Assembly: GCF_900635955.1 (NCBI RefSeq)
Contig: NZ_LR134201.1
Location: forward strand, 992,001-1,056,000
Direction: 5' to 3'
DNA from: Cedecea lapagei
GTDB lineage: Bacteria; Pseudomonadota; Gammaproteobacteria; Enterobacterales; Enterobacteriaceae
DNA length: 64,000 bases
Below the pieces are notes generated by a model. It was not told where the DNA came from, made no database searches, and worked only from the letters and a program-made list of their open reading frames with translations. Shown in pieces: positions 25,260-34,488 of this stretch. The translations under genes were made by a program, and so were the position numbers. Numbering within the stretch: position 1 is the stretch's first letter; every line of letters starts with the position of its first letter.

Positions 25260-26057
25260 CTAAAGCGTGATCAATCCACTAGCCGCAGCCTTCAGTGCCG
25301 CATCGCTAATGGGCTGATAATCATCCCGGTGGGTAAAGCTAAAATCTTTAATCAGCAAAGGCTCTCGCACTTCTCGCCATTCAGGCTCGCTAACCAGACG
25401 CTTCAGCGCGTTGCGCAATTTTGCCAGCTCCTCAACGGAAGCGTGTGCCGAGGTGATCATCGGCAAACCCGGCACCAGCGCCGTTGTACCTATTGAAACG
25501 AGACCTTCAACGCGATCGGGCTCGTGGCGGCTAACCAGCGCCAGAGTGACCGCGTCAATGGCAGCAATATCGCTTCTGCCCGCCTGAACTTCCGCCAGCG
25601 ACTGGCGGTGGCTGCCGCTAAACGCGATATCCGAGAAGAACTTCCCCTCTTTTTGCAGCGGAGCTACCTGGCTTCGTAGCGTGTGATAACCGGACTGTGA
25701 ATCATCGCTGTTACAGACCACGCGCTGGCCACGAAAATCCGCAAGCGTTTTCCCGGCATCAGCTTCACGGACGACCAGGTGACTGCTGTAGTTGAATCCT
25801 TCGCAGCCTGCAGCCTGGTAATGAAAAGTCCCGACCACCTGCACGTCAGGAAGCAGGGCACGCAGCGGATAGCCGCAGGTCTGGCTAAGCAGCAGCTGCG
25901 GATCCTGCCAATGGGCAAGGCGGTCTTCAGGCTCGCTGTAGAGCAAACTGTCGCCGTCCAGCCCTTCGTGATTGAGCAGCTGGCGAAGCGCGCTTAGCAG
26001 TGCTTCGGTATCGGGATGGTGCACGTCGTACATTGGCAGAGAGATAAGTTTACTCAT
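25260..26057 (-). CDS. PhnD/SsuA-like substrate-binding-fold protein without signal peptide
   Basis: A 265-aa protein with the transferrin-like fold of phosphonate/sulfonate binding proteins (LADFRGQRVVCNSDDSQSGYHTLRSQVAPL, ISFSG-type hinge, LAEVQAGRSDIAAIDAVTLALV). The start ATG at 26057 gives MSKLISLPMYDVHHPDTEAL with no signal peptide, so it would be cytosolic. No ABC permease or ATPase is adjacent. It overlaps the upstream desaturase gene by 8 nt and is therefore translationally coupled to it. A cytosolic sensor or enzyme role is possible. Confidence 0.8.
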   Translation of the reverse strand: MSKLISLPMYDVHHPDTEALLSALRQLLNHEGLDGDSLLYSEPEDRLAHWQDPQLLLSQTCGYPLRALLPDVQVVGTFHYQAAGCEGFNYSSHLVVREADAGKTLADFRGQRVVCNSDDSQSGYHTLRSQVAPLQKEGKFFSDIAFSGSHRQSLAEVQAGRSDIAAIDAVTLALVSRHEPDRVEGLVSIGTTALVPGLPMITSAHASVEELAKLRNALKRLVSEPEWREVREPLLIKDFSFTHRDDYQPISDAALKAAASGLITL

Positions 26058-27051
26058 GAGCTTTCTCCTGCTGCACAGAGTCCTGAGCAAGGCGACCATC
26101 CGGGAAGAACGGGTTGATCTCTACCTGAATGGGCTTAATCAGGTGTTCGCGCATCAGTTCGCCATAGCCGTTGACAAAGAAGCCCTGGTTACGCCGCAGG
26201 TACTCCTCTTTGTAGGCCCGGTAAACCGTAGGCAGGCCGTACCAGGGAATACGGGGCAGGTCATGGTGGACCGAATGATAGTTAAGGTTCAGGAACAGTA
26301 AGCGCCAGAACATTCCCGCTTCATTAATGACGGTTCGCGCTTCCGGATCTTCGGCAGCTCGGTGCTCAAAGAACGAGCGCACTTTGGTCATCGCCAGCAT
26401 GGGCCAGGTCACTACCAGAAGGTAGTAGATCACCGAGAAATCATGTTTAACCAGCCAGCCAAGCACCGGGATAAGCAGCAGGATATGCACAGTCCACATG
26501 GCCATCGCCGGGCGGTTACCGCTGCGGAATGATTCCCAGATATTGACCACCGTCCAGCGCATGGTCAGCATTGGCGTTAACAGCAGTCTGCCGGGGAAGG
26601 TGTTACGCAGGCGCACCAGCAGGCGCTGAACGCCGCTAAAGTGCTGCCAGCGGCGGCGAGTAAAGTAGTAGCTCTCGGGGTCAGTTTCCGGCACGGTCAG
26701 GTCTTCATCCTGGTGATGTTTAAGATGCAGATCGCGGTAAGTGCCGTAAGGATACCAGATAGAAAAAGGCATCAGCCCGAAGAGCTGATTAAGGCGCGGA
26801 AAACGTGTTGGGTGGCCATGCAGCAGCTCATGCTGCAGCGACATGTACCAGGTGGCGAACCAGATAAGCAGCAGCGTGGCGGGAAGCAGGCCAATGGTTT
26901 TCCACCAGGCGACGGTGGCAAACCAGCCGCCATAAATCGTGATAATCAGCAGCCAGGTTGGCAGCTCCGTGCGCCACAGCCAGGAACGTTGCAGTTTATG
27001 CACAAATTCGCGCTGCTCTTGATGTAAATAAACCGAGGATCTTCCACTCAT
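26050..27051 (-). CDS. Membrane fatty-acid desaturase family protein
   Basis: A 333-aa membrane di-iron enzyme. The three histidine boxes are complete: HELLHGH (His74, 78, 80), HLKHH (His109, 112, 113) and HSVHHDL (His259, 262, 263). About four hydrophobic segments flank them. The family includes acyl desaturases, carotene hydroxylases and alkane-type hydroxylases, so the substrate is open. It is the first gene of a two-gene operon with the PhnD-like gene, and divergent from an NCS1 permease operon. Confidence 0.88.
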   Translation of the reverse strand: MSGRSSVYLHQEQREFVHKLQRSWLWRTELPTWLLIITIYGGWFATVAWWKTIGLLPATLLLIWFATWYMSLQHELLHGHPTRFPRLNQLFGLMPFSIWYPYGTYRDLHLKHHQDEDLTVPETDPESYYFTRRRWQHFSGVQRLLVRLRNTFPGRLLLTPMLTMRWTVVNIWESFRSGNRPAMAMWTVHILLLIPVLGWLVKHDFSVIYYLLVVTWPMLAMTKVRSFFEHRAAEDPEARTVINEAGMFWRLLFLNLNYHSVHHDLPRIPWYGLPTVYRAYKEEYLRRNQGFFVNGYGELMREHLIKPIQVEINPFFPDGRLAQDSVQQEKAHE

Positions 27052-27302
27052 TTAACCAACCACTGACCACAATTTACCGATTAATTTTGCAGAGAGTAAT
27101 GGGTTGTCGCTAAAGCCCATAGGAATATAAATTGCTATACTTAGAACATAAAGTGCTTTAAAGAAAGCTGTCGCTCCCCGGCCAGATAACGCGCCTTTTT
27201 AGCGCAGAGGATTTGTGCCGCATCCCGCTTTCGGTGCAAGCCCGATGGACTCATTCAGATAATCAACAGACCCCGTCCGCGCCCGGCCCCTCTCTGCCAA
27301 CC

Positions 27303-27318
27303 TGGCACAAACGTTGCT
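27303..27318 (+). promoter_or_regulatory. Sigma54 (RpoN) promoter of the NCS1-deacetylase operon
   Basis: TGGCAC, five bases, TTGCT is a complete match to the -24/-12 consensus, 35 nt before the permease ATG. The rest of the 301-nt gap back to the desaturase start has a GGTGCA half-site near 27235 and a small GCGC hairpin near 27190, but no convincing NtrC site. Sigma54 control fits nitrogen-source scavenging. Confidence 0.8.
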
Positions 27319-27352
27319 CATTCAGCTACAAATCTGTTTAAGGGGAAGCACG

Positions 27353-28612
27353 ATGGCCAACGCAAATAATGAGTATGAACACCAACCTGTACCGCTGGAG
27401 GCAAGAAAAAGCCTCTTTTCGGTTGCCGTGGTCTGGGCGGGTTTCCCGATGGTGATGGTCGGAGCCTTTGTGGGGGCGCAGATAGTGGTGAGCCTCGGCT
27501 TTTTGAAAGGCTTACTGGCTATTGTGCTCGGGAATATTGTGCTGGCGGCCTATGTCGCCTGCCTGAGCGCGCTGGCGGCAAAGCAGGGCAAAACCTTTGC
27601 TTTCAGCTGTCAGGCCATTTTTGGCAAGGTAGGGGCGAAAGTCATTGCGGTGTTCCTGGCCGGGCTGGTGGTGGGCTGGTTTGCGGTGCAGACCGGGCTG
27701 GCGGGGCACGGTTTAAATACCTTACTGGGGCTGCCGCTGGGCTGGTCGGTGGCGCTGGGGGGCGCACTGTTTACCGCCCTGTCGATGGCCGGCATCAAGA
27801 TGCTCAAGCCTATCAGCCTGGTGTCGATTACGCTGTTTATTCTTACCGGTATCATCAGTATGGTGCTCAATTTTCAGCACCATCAGTGGAGCGAGGTGGT
27901 CAACTACCGGCCAGCCAGCGGCCATGCCCTGGCTTTAGGTATCGGCGTCACGATGGCTATTTCTGTCTTTGTTGATTCGGGCACGCTGACCGCCGACTTT
28001 ACCCGCTGGTCAAAAACACCAGCTCAGGCGGTTGTGGCTTCGCTCTGCGCTTTTCCGTTTGCCAATATTTTACCGATGCTGTTGGGCGGCCTGGTTGCCG
28101 CCAGCGGGGAGGCGGTAGACGGCGATTTCGCGCATCTCCTGCTGAACCTGGGGCCGGCATTTGGCCTCTTTGCCGCGCTGTTTTTTGTCATCAACTGTGC
28201 CTCAGTAGCAACCCACGGTCTGTATAACGCCGCCGCAGGATGGAGTGCTGTACTACCTTTAAGTTTTCGCCAGCTGGTAGTGGTGCTCGGTATCGTTGGT
28301 ACGCTGCTGGCGCTGGCGGGGATCACCGACTGGCTGGTGGGCTGGCTGAGCCTGCTCGGTATCGTGGTACCGGGAATCGGTGGCGCAATTATCGGTTGGA
28401 TGGTGATGGGTCAGCAGCGTTTCACGCCTTATCGCCTGCTGGCTGCATGGGGCTTCTCCATTATTTGCAGCAGCATCACCTCGCTGCATGCACCGGAGTA
28501 TTCCGTGGCGCTTGTTTCCATCGTCTCGGCCTTTATCTTCAGCGTCATCAGCCTGTCTCTGTCGCCAAAGACGGCCTGGAGCCACAAAGGAGAAGTGAAT
28601 GACAACGCCTGA
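27353..28612 (+). CDS. NCS1-family permease (CodB-like)
   Basis: An inner-membrane transporter of 419 aa with about 12 hydrophobic segments. It contains FVDSGTLTADFTRWSK and ends a loop with WLVGWLSLLGIVVPGIGGAI, as in cytosine permease CodB. The ATG at 27353 follows AAGGGGAAG. It is paralogous to the permease at 6386-7696; both begin with the pattern E-EH-PVPL. It overlaps the deacetylase gene by 14 nt. A sigma54 promoter suggests induction under nitrogen limitation. Confidence 0.9.
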   Translation: MANANNEYEHQPVPLEARKSLFSVAVVWAGFPMVMVGAFVGAQIVVSLGFLKGLLAIVLGNIVLAAYVACLSALAAKQGKTFAFSCQAIFGKVGAKVIAVFLAGLVVGWFAVQTGLAGHGLNTLLGLPLGWSVALGGALFTALSMAGIKMLKPISLVSITLFILTGIISMVLNFQHHQWSEVVNYRPASGHALALGIGVTMAISVFVDSGTLTADFTRWSKTPAQAVVASLCAFPFANILPMLLGGLVAASGEAVDGDFAHLLLNLGPAFGLFAALFFVINCASVATHGLYNAAAGWSAVLPLSFRQLVVVLGIVGTLLALAGITDWLVGWLSLLGIVVPGIGGAIIGWMVMGQQRFTPYRLLAAWGFSIICSSITSLHAPEYSVALVSIVSAFIFSVISLSLSPKTAWSHKGEVNDNA

Positions 28613-29502
28613 CTGGATGTATCAACTCAATCATCACCAGCGTTACGATTACCATGGCCCTGAGGATCTGCCGGATTACCGCTGGCCGGGCAATAAGCGA
28701 CTGGCGGTCTATGTTGCGATGAATCTCGAACATTTCTCCTTCGGCTGTTCGGAAGGGGCAAAGCTCTCGCAGGCTGCCAATAAGCTGGATATCCTTAATT
28801 ACTCGTGGCGCGACTACGGTAACCGCGTGGGCGGCTGGCACCTGGCCGATCTGTTCCAGCAGCTGGAACTCCCGGCCAGCGTTATCTGCAATACCTCGAT
28901 TCTCGATTACTGCCCGCAGCTGCTTGAGCGCTGGATGGCTAACGGGCAGAGCGAACTGATTGCCCACGGGCATACCAACTCTGAACGTCAGGGCGAACTT
29001 GATGTCAGGGCCGAGAACGAAATGATCGCGATGTGCCAGCAGCGGCTAAGCGGCTGGTCAGGGAAGAGCGTGGAGGGCTGGCTCTCTCCCTGGATTTCTG
29101 AAAGCCAGGATACCCCGGATCTGCTGCGGCATAACGGTTTTAGCTACACGCTAAACTGGGCCCATGACGATCGTCCGGTCACTTTCAGCACACGGCACGG
29201 TGAGCTGCTTTCGGTCCCCTATCCGCAGGAGATCAACGATATCCCGACGATCATCCCTAACGGGGCTTCAGCAGAGCTGTTTTGCCAGATGATGCTCGAT
29301 CAGCTGGCAGAAATGCTGGCTCGCAGCGAGCAGCAGACGCTGGTGATGGGGATCGCTTTGCATCCTTATATCGTTGGGCAGCCGTTCCGTTTCTGGCACC
29401 TGAAGAAGGCGTTGGCAACGCTGGCCGGGCAGCGGGACCGTTTTTGGCTGACGACCCCCAGGCGAGATTGCCAGACACCACAATCTGCAGGTCAAAGCCT
29501 AA
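28599..29502 (+). CDS. Polysaccharide deacetylase/PuuE-like hydrolase, frameshifted near its 3' end
   Basis: A NodB-fold carbohydrate-esterase-4 type protein related to allantoinase PuuE and purine/pyrimidine amidohydrolases. Visible blocks are RLAVYVAMNLEHF, ELIAHGHTNSERQ, GWLSPWISES and GIALHPYIVGQPFR. In the frame as sequenced it runs on to 29711 (370 aa) across the opposite-strand VOC gene. Removing one C from the run of five at 29455-29459 restores the family-like ending TTPGEIARHHNLQVKA and stops at 29502 (300 aa). So either the C terminus is altered by a real frameshift or this is a homopolymer sequencing error. Confidence 0.8.
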
Positions 29503-29541
29503 TCAACCCGCCGGGTAACGGTGTTGCCCGTGCGTGGTCAA

Positions 29542-29961
29542 CTACAGCGCTTCAAGGCCGACGCGTTGGCCGTAAGACAGCTCCAGCGTATTGCCATCCG
29601 GGTCGGCAAAGAAGACGAAGTAGCCGACCGGATCCCCCAGCTGCTCTGGCTCTCTGCGCAGCACGCCTTCAGCTCTCGCCATTGCCGTTTTTTGATCGAT
29701 CTCTTCTTTAGTCGCGCAGGCCACGCCAAGATGGCCAAAGTTACCCAGCGGCGTGTCGGTGGGGTTATCCGCCTGCACCAGGACCAGCGCAAAAGGTCTT
29801 GTGCGATCGCTTAGCCAGGCGACTTTACGCGCCTCTGGCAGATCAGGCTGCCGGTGATGGATGACCTTCATGGCGGTGTAGCGAAGATAGAAATCAACGC
29901 TTTTTTCCAGGTCTTTAACCATAAAAGCGACGTGGGTGAAGCCGACATCAATGTGTTCCAT
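29542..29961 (-). CDS. VOC-family (glyoxalase/dioxygenase fold) protein
   Basis: A 139-aa vicinal-oxygen-chelate protein. The N-terminal half has FTHVAFMVKDLEKSVDFYLRYTAM and the second half FGHLGVACATKEEIDQKTAMARAEG, ending in FFADPDGNTLELSYG. Likely metal ligands are His10, His77 and Glu131. The substrate is unknown. It is convergent with the deacetylase gene and may belong functionally with the permease/deacetylase operon. Confidence 0.85.
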   Translation of the reverse strand: MEHIDVGFTHVAFMVKDLEKSVDFYLRYTAMKVIHHRQPDLPEARKVAWLSDRTRPFALVLVQADNPTDTPLGNFGHLGVACATKEEIDQKTAMARAEGVLRREPEQLGDPVGYFVFFADPDGNTLELSYGQRVGLEAL

Positions 29962-30125
29962 AGTTCGCTCATCTCTCTGTTATCGATGGCGAAACTTTAC
30001 AACCTCAAGTTAACTTAGGGTCAAGATGCGGGGGAGGCAGATGGGTCGGATTGGGCATTTTAGAACAAACGGGTCGGAGCGGCTTTTGTGCCTGAACGGA
30101 CAGGCGAAGCAGGAAGGACGCAGGG

Positions 30126-30317
30126 CTAACGCTGAGTGCTGTCCACCTGCTGGCTGCTTTGTTGGGTTTCCGCTTTTTTATCCTTGTGGTGATACCACGC
30201 GCCGATGGAGGAATAAATAAAGCGACCAAAAAAGAACAGAAAACTGATGAGCAGAATGATGCGGGTCATGCGATTATTAAAACGGTTTCGTCTTTGCATA
30301 GTCGTAACCTGTGTCAC
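30126..30317 (-). CDS. yfgG: YfgG, small inner-membrane protein
   Basis: A 63-aa protein closely matching E. coli YfgG (block NRMTRIILLISFLFFFGRFIYSSIGAW). One transmembrane helix spans about residues 19-40, and a charged C terminus follows. In E. coli it has been linked to nickel and cobalt stress tolerance. Its position next to yfgF is conserved, while E. coli yfgH and yfgI, which lie between yfgG and guaA, are not seen here. Confidence 0.93.
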   Translation of the reverse strand: MTQVTTMQRRNRFNNRMTRIILLISFLFFFGRFIYSSIGAWYHHKDKKAETQQSSQQVDSTQR

Positions 30318-30469
30318 GCAAGGGTCCTTGAGATAAGCCCGGCTGCGGCGGGCGACGGGGCTATTTAGTCACACTGAACAACGCAGGTCAATTCTTCATC
30401 ATGTAAAACTGGGCCAGTTGAATGAATAGTGGGCATTTACTCTCCCAGGTGAATTTATTCTGAACTAAG

Positions 30470-30564
30470 TTGATCTGGATTAAGTCTTAATTTTACACCC
30501 AGCAACGATTCAATGGACTGAAACTGATATACATCAATTATTCTTACTATTAGCTCACTAGAAT
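30470..30564 (+). promoter_or_regulatory. yfgF promoter with two FNR-like boxes
   Basis: TTGATCTGGATTAA (30470-30483) and CTGATATACATCAA (30524-30537) each match 9 of 10 defined bases of the FNR consensus TTGAT-N4-ATCAA. TAGAAT at 30559-30564 is a plausible -10. The start point it implies puts the second box near -41, the class II activator position. Anaerobic activation of yfgF fits its reported anaerobic role. The remainder of the 343-nt yfgG/yfgF gap shows no other clear element. Confidence 0.65.
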
Positions 30565-30660
30565 TTGCCCTGCACATTGATTTAAGGTCGATGGGCAATA
30601 ACGGACCGGAAGGATATCCGGAAGAGACTTAAAGAGGAGCAGGGATTTTGGCGAAGATGT

Positions 30661-32919
30661 ATGCGATTAGCGACCTGGTATAAACACTCAAAAAATAAAT
30701 GGTGGGCTCTGCCCCTTATACTCCCCAGCCTGCTATTGCCGCTGGTGGCAGCGCTTAACGCGCAAACGGTATTAGACGGTGGGCGGGTATTCCTGCTGTA
30801 CCTGTCGCTGCCGCTGCTGACGGCGAGCCTGCTGCTGTTTGGGCGTGCTGCCTTCCCGGGCATCATCCTGGCGCTGCTGATTCGCTACCTGCCTTTTGAA
30901 GGCGGGATGGGCTCGTTGTTCGCCCTTTTAGACTTCCTCCTGCCGATGACAATAAGCTGGGGCTGCTACCGTTATTTTGTGGCGCGGCGCAGCGCGGTCA
31001 CCTTTGGCACGCTGCAGGTCACCGCCCAGCGTATGTTTTGGCTGGTGTTGGTGAATGCTTTGCTGTTTCTGGTGTTGTATGAGCTGGGGCTATTTTTAGG
31101 CTGGTACGATCGCGGCTTTTCACTTCTTTCCGCAACGCCGTGGAGTACCCGCACATTAATTAATTTCCAGGCCGTACTGGTCGGGGGATTAACCGGGCTG
31201 CCGTTCTTCTATTTTATTTTGCGAATGATTGTGCACCCGCGCTTTATCAAAAGTTTCTGGTCGCGTATGCGGGCGCAGCGGCAAAATGGCGTAACCCATA
31301 CGGAAATGCTGATGTGGGGAGCGCTCGTCGGCCTGCTTATTTGGCTGCTGCTCTACCCGATTAGCCAGAGCAAAACCATTTTTAATACCGATTATACGCT
31401 GACGCTTATCCTGCCGGTCATGCTGTGGGGAGCGATGCGCTTCGGTTTTCTGTTTATCACCAACGTCTGGACCGTGGTGCTAATTATTCTCTGCGCCGGG
31501 TTCCACAACTATTTACCGCCGGATATGGGCTTTCAGCTGCATCTGGCAATTGCCTCATCCTGTTATGCCGTCTTCTCGATCACCATTTATTTGATGGCGG
31601 CGGTCACCACTCGCCAGCGTTTTCTGCACTACAAGGCACGTCGCGTCGCGTTTATCGATCCGATGATGCAGATGCCGAATCTACGCGCGTTGTGTCGCGA
31701 TCTGGGGAATGCTCCCTGGTCGGCGCTGGGGTTTGTATCGATTCCCGAGCTTGAGCTGCTTGGGCGCAATTATGGCGTCCTGCTGCGGATTCAATATAAA
31801 CAGCAGCTGGCTGAATATCTGCGGGGCCAGCTGTCGCCGGGCGAAATGGTCTATAACCTTTCAGGGCACGATCTGGCCGTACGCCTCAACTATGAAGCGC
31901 ATCAGGCAAAAATCGAGTCCCTGTACGCCCACGCCAGGCGGTTCCGCTTTATGTGGGACGGGATGCCGCTGCAGCCGCAGATCGGCCTCAGCTACTGCTT
32001 TGTGCGCCACCCGGTTTCCCATCTCTATCTGTTGCTCGGTGAGCTAAGCACCATGGCCGGGGTTTCGCTCTCCACTCAGCAGCCTGAAAGCCTGCAACAA
32101 ACGGGCTCAAACCATGTTCAAAATGCGGTCAAACGCAAAGTGGAGATGATGAACCGCCTGCAAAATGCGCTCGACGGTGACCAGTTTGTGCTGATGGCCC
32201 AGCGCATTGAAGGGCTGAGGGGCGATGCCTATTATGAGGTGCTGCTGAGGATGCGCGGTGATAAGGGGGAACTGCTGTCGCCGGATCTCTTCCTGCCCGT
32301 CGCCCATGAGTTTGGCCTCTCATCGCGTATTGACCGCTGGGTGCTCAATGCCGCCCTGCAGTTTATGGATAAGCATCGTGCCAGCCTGCCGGGTTGCCGG
32401 CTGGCGATTAACCTGACGCCGGCCTCGGTGTGCCAGTGTCAGCTGCCGGGCGATGTTGAGCACCTGCTGGCGAAGTACCGCATTGAGCCCTGGCAGCTGG
32501 TCTTCGAGGTGACGGAAAGCCATTCCTTAACCAACCTCGAGCAGGCAAACATAACCCTTAAGATGCTGCAAAGAATGGGCTGCCGGATAGCCATCGATGA
32601 TTTTGGTACCGGCTATGCAAGCTACGCACGCCTTAAAGAACTGAGCGCTGACATCCTGAAAATTGACGGCAGCTTTATCCGCAATATTTTAACCAGCAGC
32701 CTGGACTATCAGGTGGTGAGCTCAATCTGCCAGCTGGCGCGAATGAAAAAGATGCAGGTGGTGGCGGAGTACGTCGAAACACAAGAGCTGAAAGAGGCCG
32801 TGCGGGGGATGGGAATAGATTATGTTCAGGGATATTTAATTGGTCGCCCCCAGCCGCTGGAGAGCCTTGTCGAAGAGCAGAGCCCCTCCACGCCGGAAGA
32901 CGTAAAGGGGCTGGAGTAG
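30661..32919 (+). CDS. pdeA: Cyclic-di-GMP phosphodiesterase PdeA (YfgF)
   Basis: A 752-aa inner-membrane protein, close to E. coli YfgF (747 aa). The N-terminal MASE1-like sensor has about eight hydrophobic segments (residues 15-320). A degenerate GGDEF domain has NLSGHDLAVRL in place of the active motif. A C-terminal EAL domain has YEVLLRMRG for EAL, then FEVTES, IDDFGTGYASYARL and DILKIDGSFI. It should hydrolyse c-di-GMP but not make it. It is convergent with ppx, only 4 nt apart. Confidence 0.95.
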   Translation: MRLATWYKHSKNKWWALPLILPSLLLPLVAALNAQTVLDGGRVFLLYLSLPLLTASLLLFGRAAFPGIILALLIRYLPFEGGMGSLFALLDFLLPMTISWGCYRYFVARRSAVTFGTLQVTAQRMFWLVLVNALLFLVLYELGLFLGWYDRGFSLLSATPWSTRTLINFQAVLVGGLTGLPFFYFILRMIVHPRFIKSFWSRMRAQRQNGVTHTEMLMWGALVGLLIWLLLYPISQSKTIFNTDYTLTLILPVMLWGAMRFGFLFITNVWTVVLIILCAGFHNYLPPDMGFQLHLAIASSCYAVFSITIYLMAAVTTRQRFLHYKARRVAFIDPMMQMPNLRALCRDLGNAPWSALGFVSIPELELLGRNYGVLLRIQYKQQLAEYLRGQLSPGEMVYNLSGHDLAVRLNYEAHQAKIESLYAHARRFRFMWDGMPLQPQIGLSYCFVRHPVSHLYLLLGELSTMAGVSLSTQQPESLQQTGSNHVQNAVKRKVEMMNRLQNALDGDQFVLMAQRIEGLRGDAYYEVLLRMRGDKGELLSPDLFLPVAHEFGLSSRIDRWVLNAALQFMDKHRASLPGCRLAINLTPASVCQCQLPGDVEHLLAKYRIEPWQLVFEVTESHSLTNLEQANITLKMLQRMGCRIAIDDFGTGYASYARLKELSADILKIDGSFIRNILTSSLDYQVVSSICQLARMKKMQVVAEYVETQELKEAVRGMGIDYVQGYLIGRPQPLESLVEEQSPSTPEDVKGLE

Positions 32920-32923
32920 GGCG

Positions 32924-34465
32924 TCAGGCGGAGAGCGCCGCTTCCGCCTCTTCCTCAATGGTCAGCTTCCAGCCGGTCATGCTTTCCCAGTACTGCTGCT
33001 CGCGCTCCAAATCAAGCTGCACCAGCGTGTTCTGGCTGAACCAGTCGTGCGGGAAGCGCAGCGTCCAGTGGTTATCGTCAGTTTCCAGCACCAGCGTCGG
33101 CGGCGTGGTGGTGGCCTGACGCTGGTTATTCAGCAGCGCGGCAAGGCGGATAATCTGGATCAGCGGCAGGAACTGTTTCTTTTTAAACAGCGTAAAGCGC
33201 GGCAGATCGTCCAGCTTAATCGCTTTGCGGTGGTAGCGTACCAGAGAAGCCATCAGCATCTGCTGCTCCTGATTGAAGCCCGGCAGGTTGCTGTTTTGCA
33301 GAATATAGGCCGAGTGGCGATGCATTCCGCTGTGGTTGATGCTGAGCCCGACCTCGTGCAGCATGGCGGCCCACTTCAGCAGCGCGGCCATCTGCGGGTT
33401 AGCCAGCTTGTGATTCTGCTTTTCCCACTGCTGATAAAGCAGCTCTACGGTTTCCAGCACCCGGCGAGCCTGATCGCTGTCGATATGGTACTGCTCCGCC
33501 AGGCTTTGCGCGGTGCGAATACGAATATCCTGATGACGGAAGCGGCCTTCCATTTCGTACAGCACGCCTTCGCGCAGGGCACCGTCGGAAAGGCGCAGCT
33601 CGCGAATGGCCAGCGCGTCAAATACGCCGCACAAAATTGCGAGGCCCGGCACAAACACCGCTTTGCGCTCGTCGGAGAGACCCGGCAGGCTCAGGGCGTC
33701 GAAGTTTTTAAACTTCAGCACCTCCTGCTGCAGCATTTCCAGACGTTCCGGGGTGATCATCCCGTCTTTCTCACCCATCTCAATCAGCACTTCGTGCGCC
33801 GCTTTGATGGAGCCGGAGGCCCCCAGCGCCACTTTCCAGCCCTGCAGGCGGTACTGCCACGCCAGCGTTTCCAGCTTTTGAATCGCCGCCATGCGGGCGC
33901 GCTTAAAGCTTTCCGGGCTGATAACGCCGCCGGGGAAAAAGTTTTGCGCAAAGCTGACGCAGCCCATACGGCGGCTTTCCACCAGCATAGGCTCAAAATC
34001 TTCACCAATGACCAGCTCGGTGGAGCCGCCGCCGATATCAATGACCAGCTTGCGGCCTCTTTCCGGCTGGGTATGCTCAACGCCCATAAAAATCAGGCGC
34101 GCTTCCTCGTTGCCGGGAATGATTTCAATCGGGTAGGGGATCACTTTCTCAGCGCGTTTCAGAAATTCCGCGGCATTGGTGGCTTCGCGAAGCGAGTGTG
34201 TGCCCACAATGCAGACGTTATCCGCTGCAAATCCCTGCAGGCGTTCAGCAAACAGCGCCAGACAGGAGAGCCCACGCTCCATGGCCTCCTCGCTGAGTTT
34301 GTTATTGGGGCCAAGGCCGTCCGCGAGGTGCACGCGCTGCTTCAGGCGGCCAATGATTTGCATGGCGCCATCCACCACACGGGCTATGACCATGTGGAAA
34401 CTGTTAGAGCCGAGGTCGACCGCAGCGAACTCCTGCGGCCGTGGAGCATGGTTTGATATCGGCAT
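32924..34465 (-). CDS. ppx: Exopolyphosphatase
   Basis: A 513-aa member of the ASKHA fold (Ppx/GppA) that removes terminal phosphates from polyphosphate. It has the phosphate-binding motifs VDLGSNSFHMVIARV and IDIGGGSTELVIG, a middle domain and a C-terminal HD-type helical domain. It follows ppk after 23 nt on the same strand, the standard ppk-ppx operon. Confidence 0.97.
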   Translation of the reverse strand: MPISNHAPRPQEFAAVDLGSNSFHMVIARVVDGAMQIIGRLKQRVHLADGLGPNNKLSEEAMERGLSCLALFAERLQGFAADNVCIVGTHSLREATNAAEFLKRAEKVIPYPIEIIPGNEEARLIFMGVEHTQPERGRKLVIDIGGGSTELVIGEDFEPMLVESRRMGCVSFAQNFFPGGVISPESFKRARMAAIQKLETLAWQYRLQGWKVALGASGSIKAAHEVLIEMGEKDGMITPERLEMLQQEVLKFKNFDALSLPGLSDERKAVFVPGLAILCGVFDALAIRELRLSDGALREGVLYEMEGRFRHQDIRIRTAQSLAEQYHIDSDQARRVLETVELLYQQWEKQNHKLANPQMAALLKWAAMLHEVGLSINHSGMHRHSAYILQNSNLPGFNQEQQMLMASLVRYHRKAIKLDDLPRFTLFKKKQFLPLIQIIRLAALLNNQRQATTTPPTLVLETDDNHWTLRFPHDWFSQNTLVQLDLEREQQYWESMTGWKLTIEEEAEAALSA

Positions 34466-34488
34466 AATTTTATCTTCGCCTGAGAGCG

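Noticed and set aside
27160..27260. Possible riboswitch leader ahead of the NCS1 permease
   Set aside because: I could not match the sequence to any conserved riboswitch core, and the sigma54 promoter lies downstream of it, so it would not be in the main transcript.
29503..29711. C-terminal extension of the deacetylase frame beyond 29502
   Set aside because: The extra residues are arginine-rich and lie antisense to the VOC gene; they arise from the shifted frame after the C run.
33047..34456. A 469-codon open frame on the plus strand opposite ppx
   Set aside because: Antisense shadow of ppx with a low-complexity Q/H/R-rich translation and no ribosome site.
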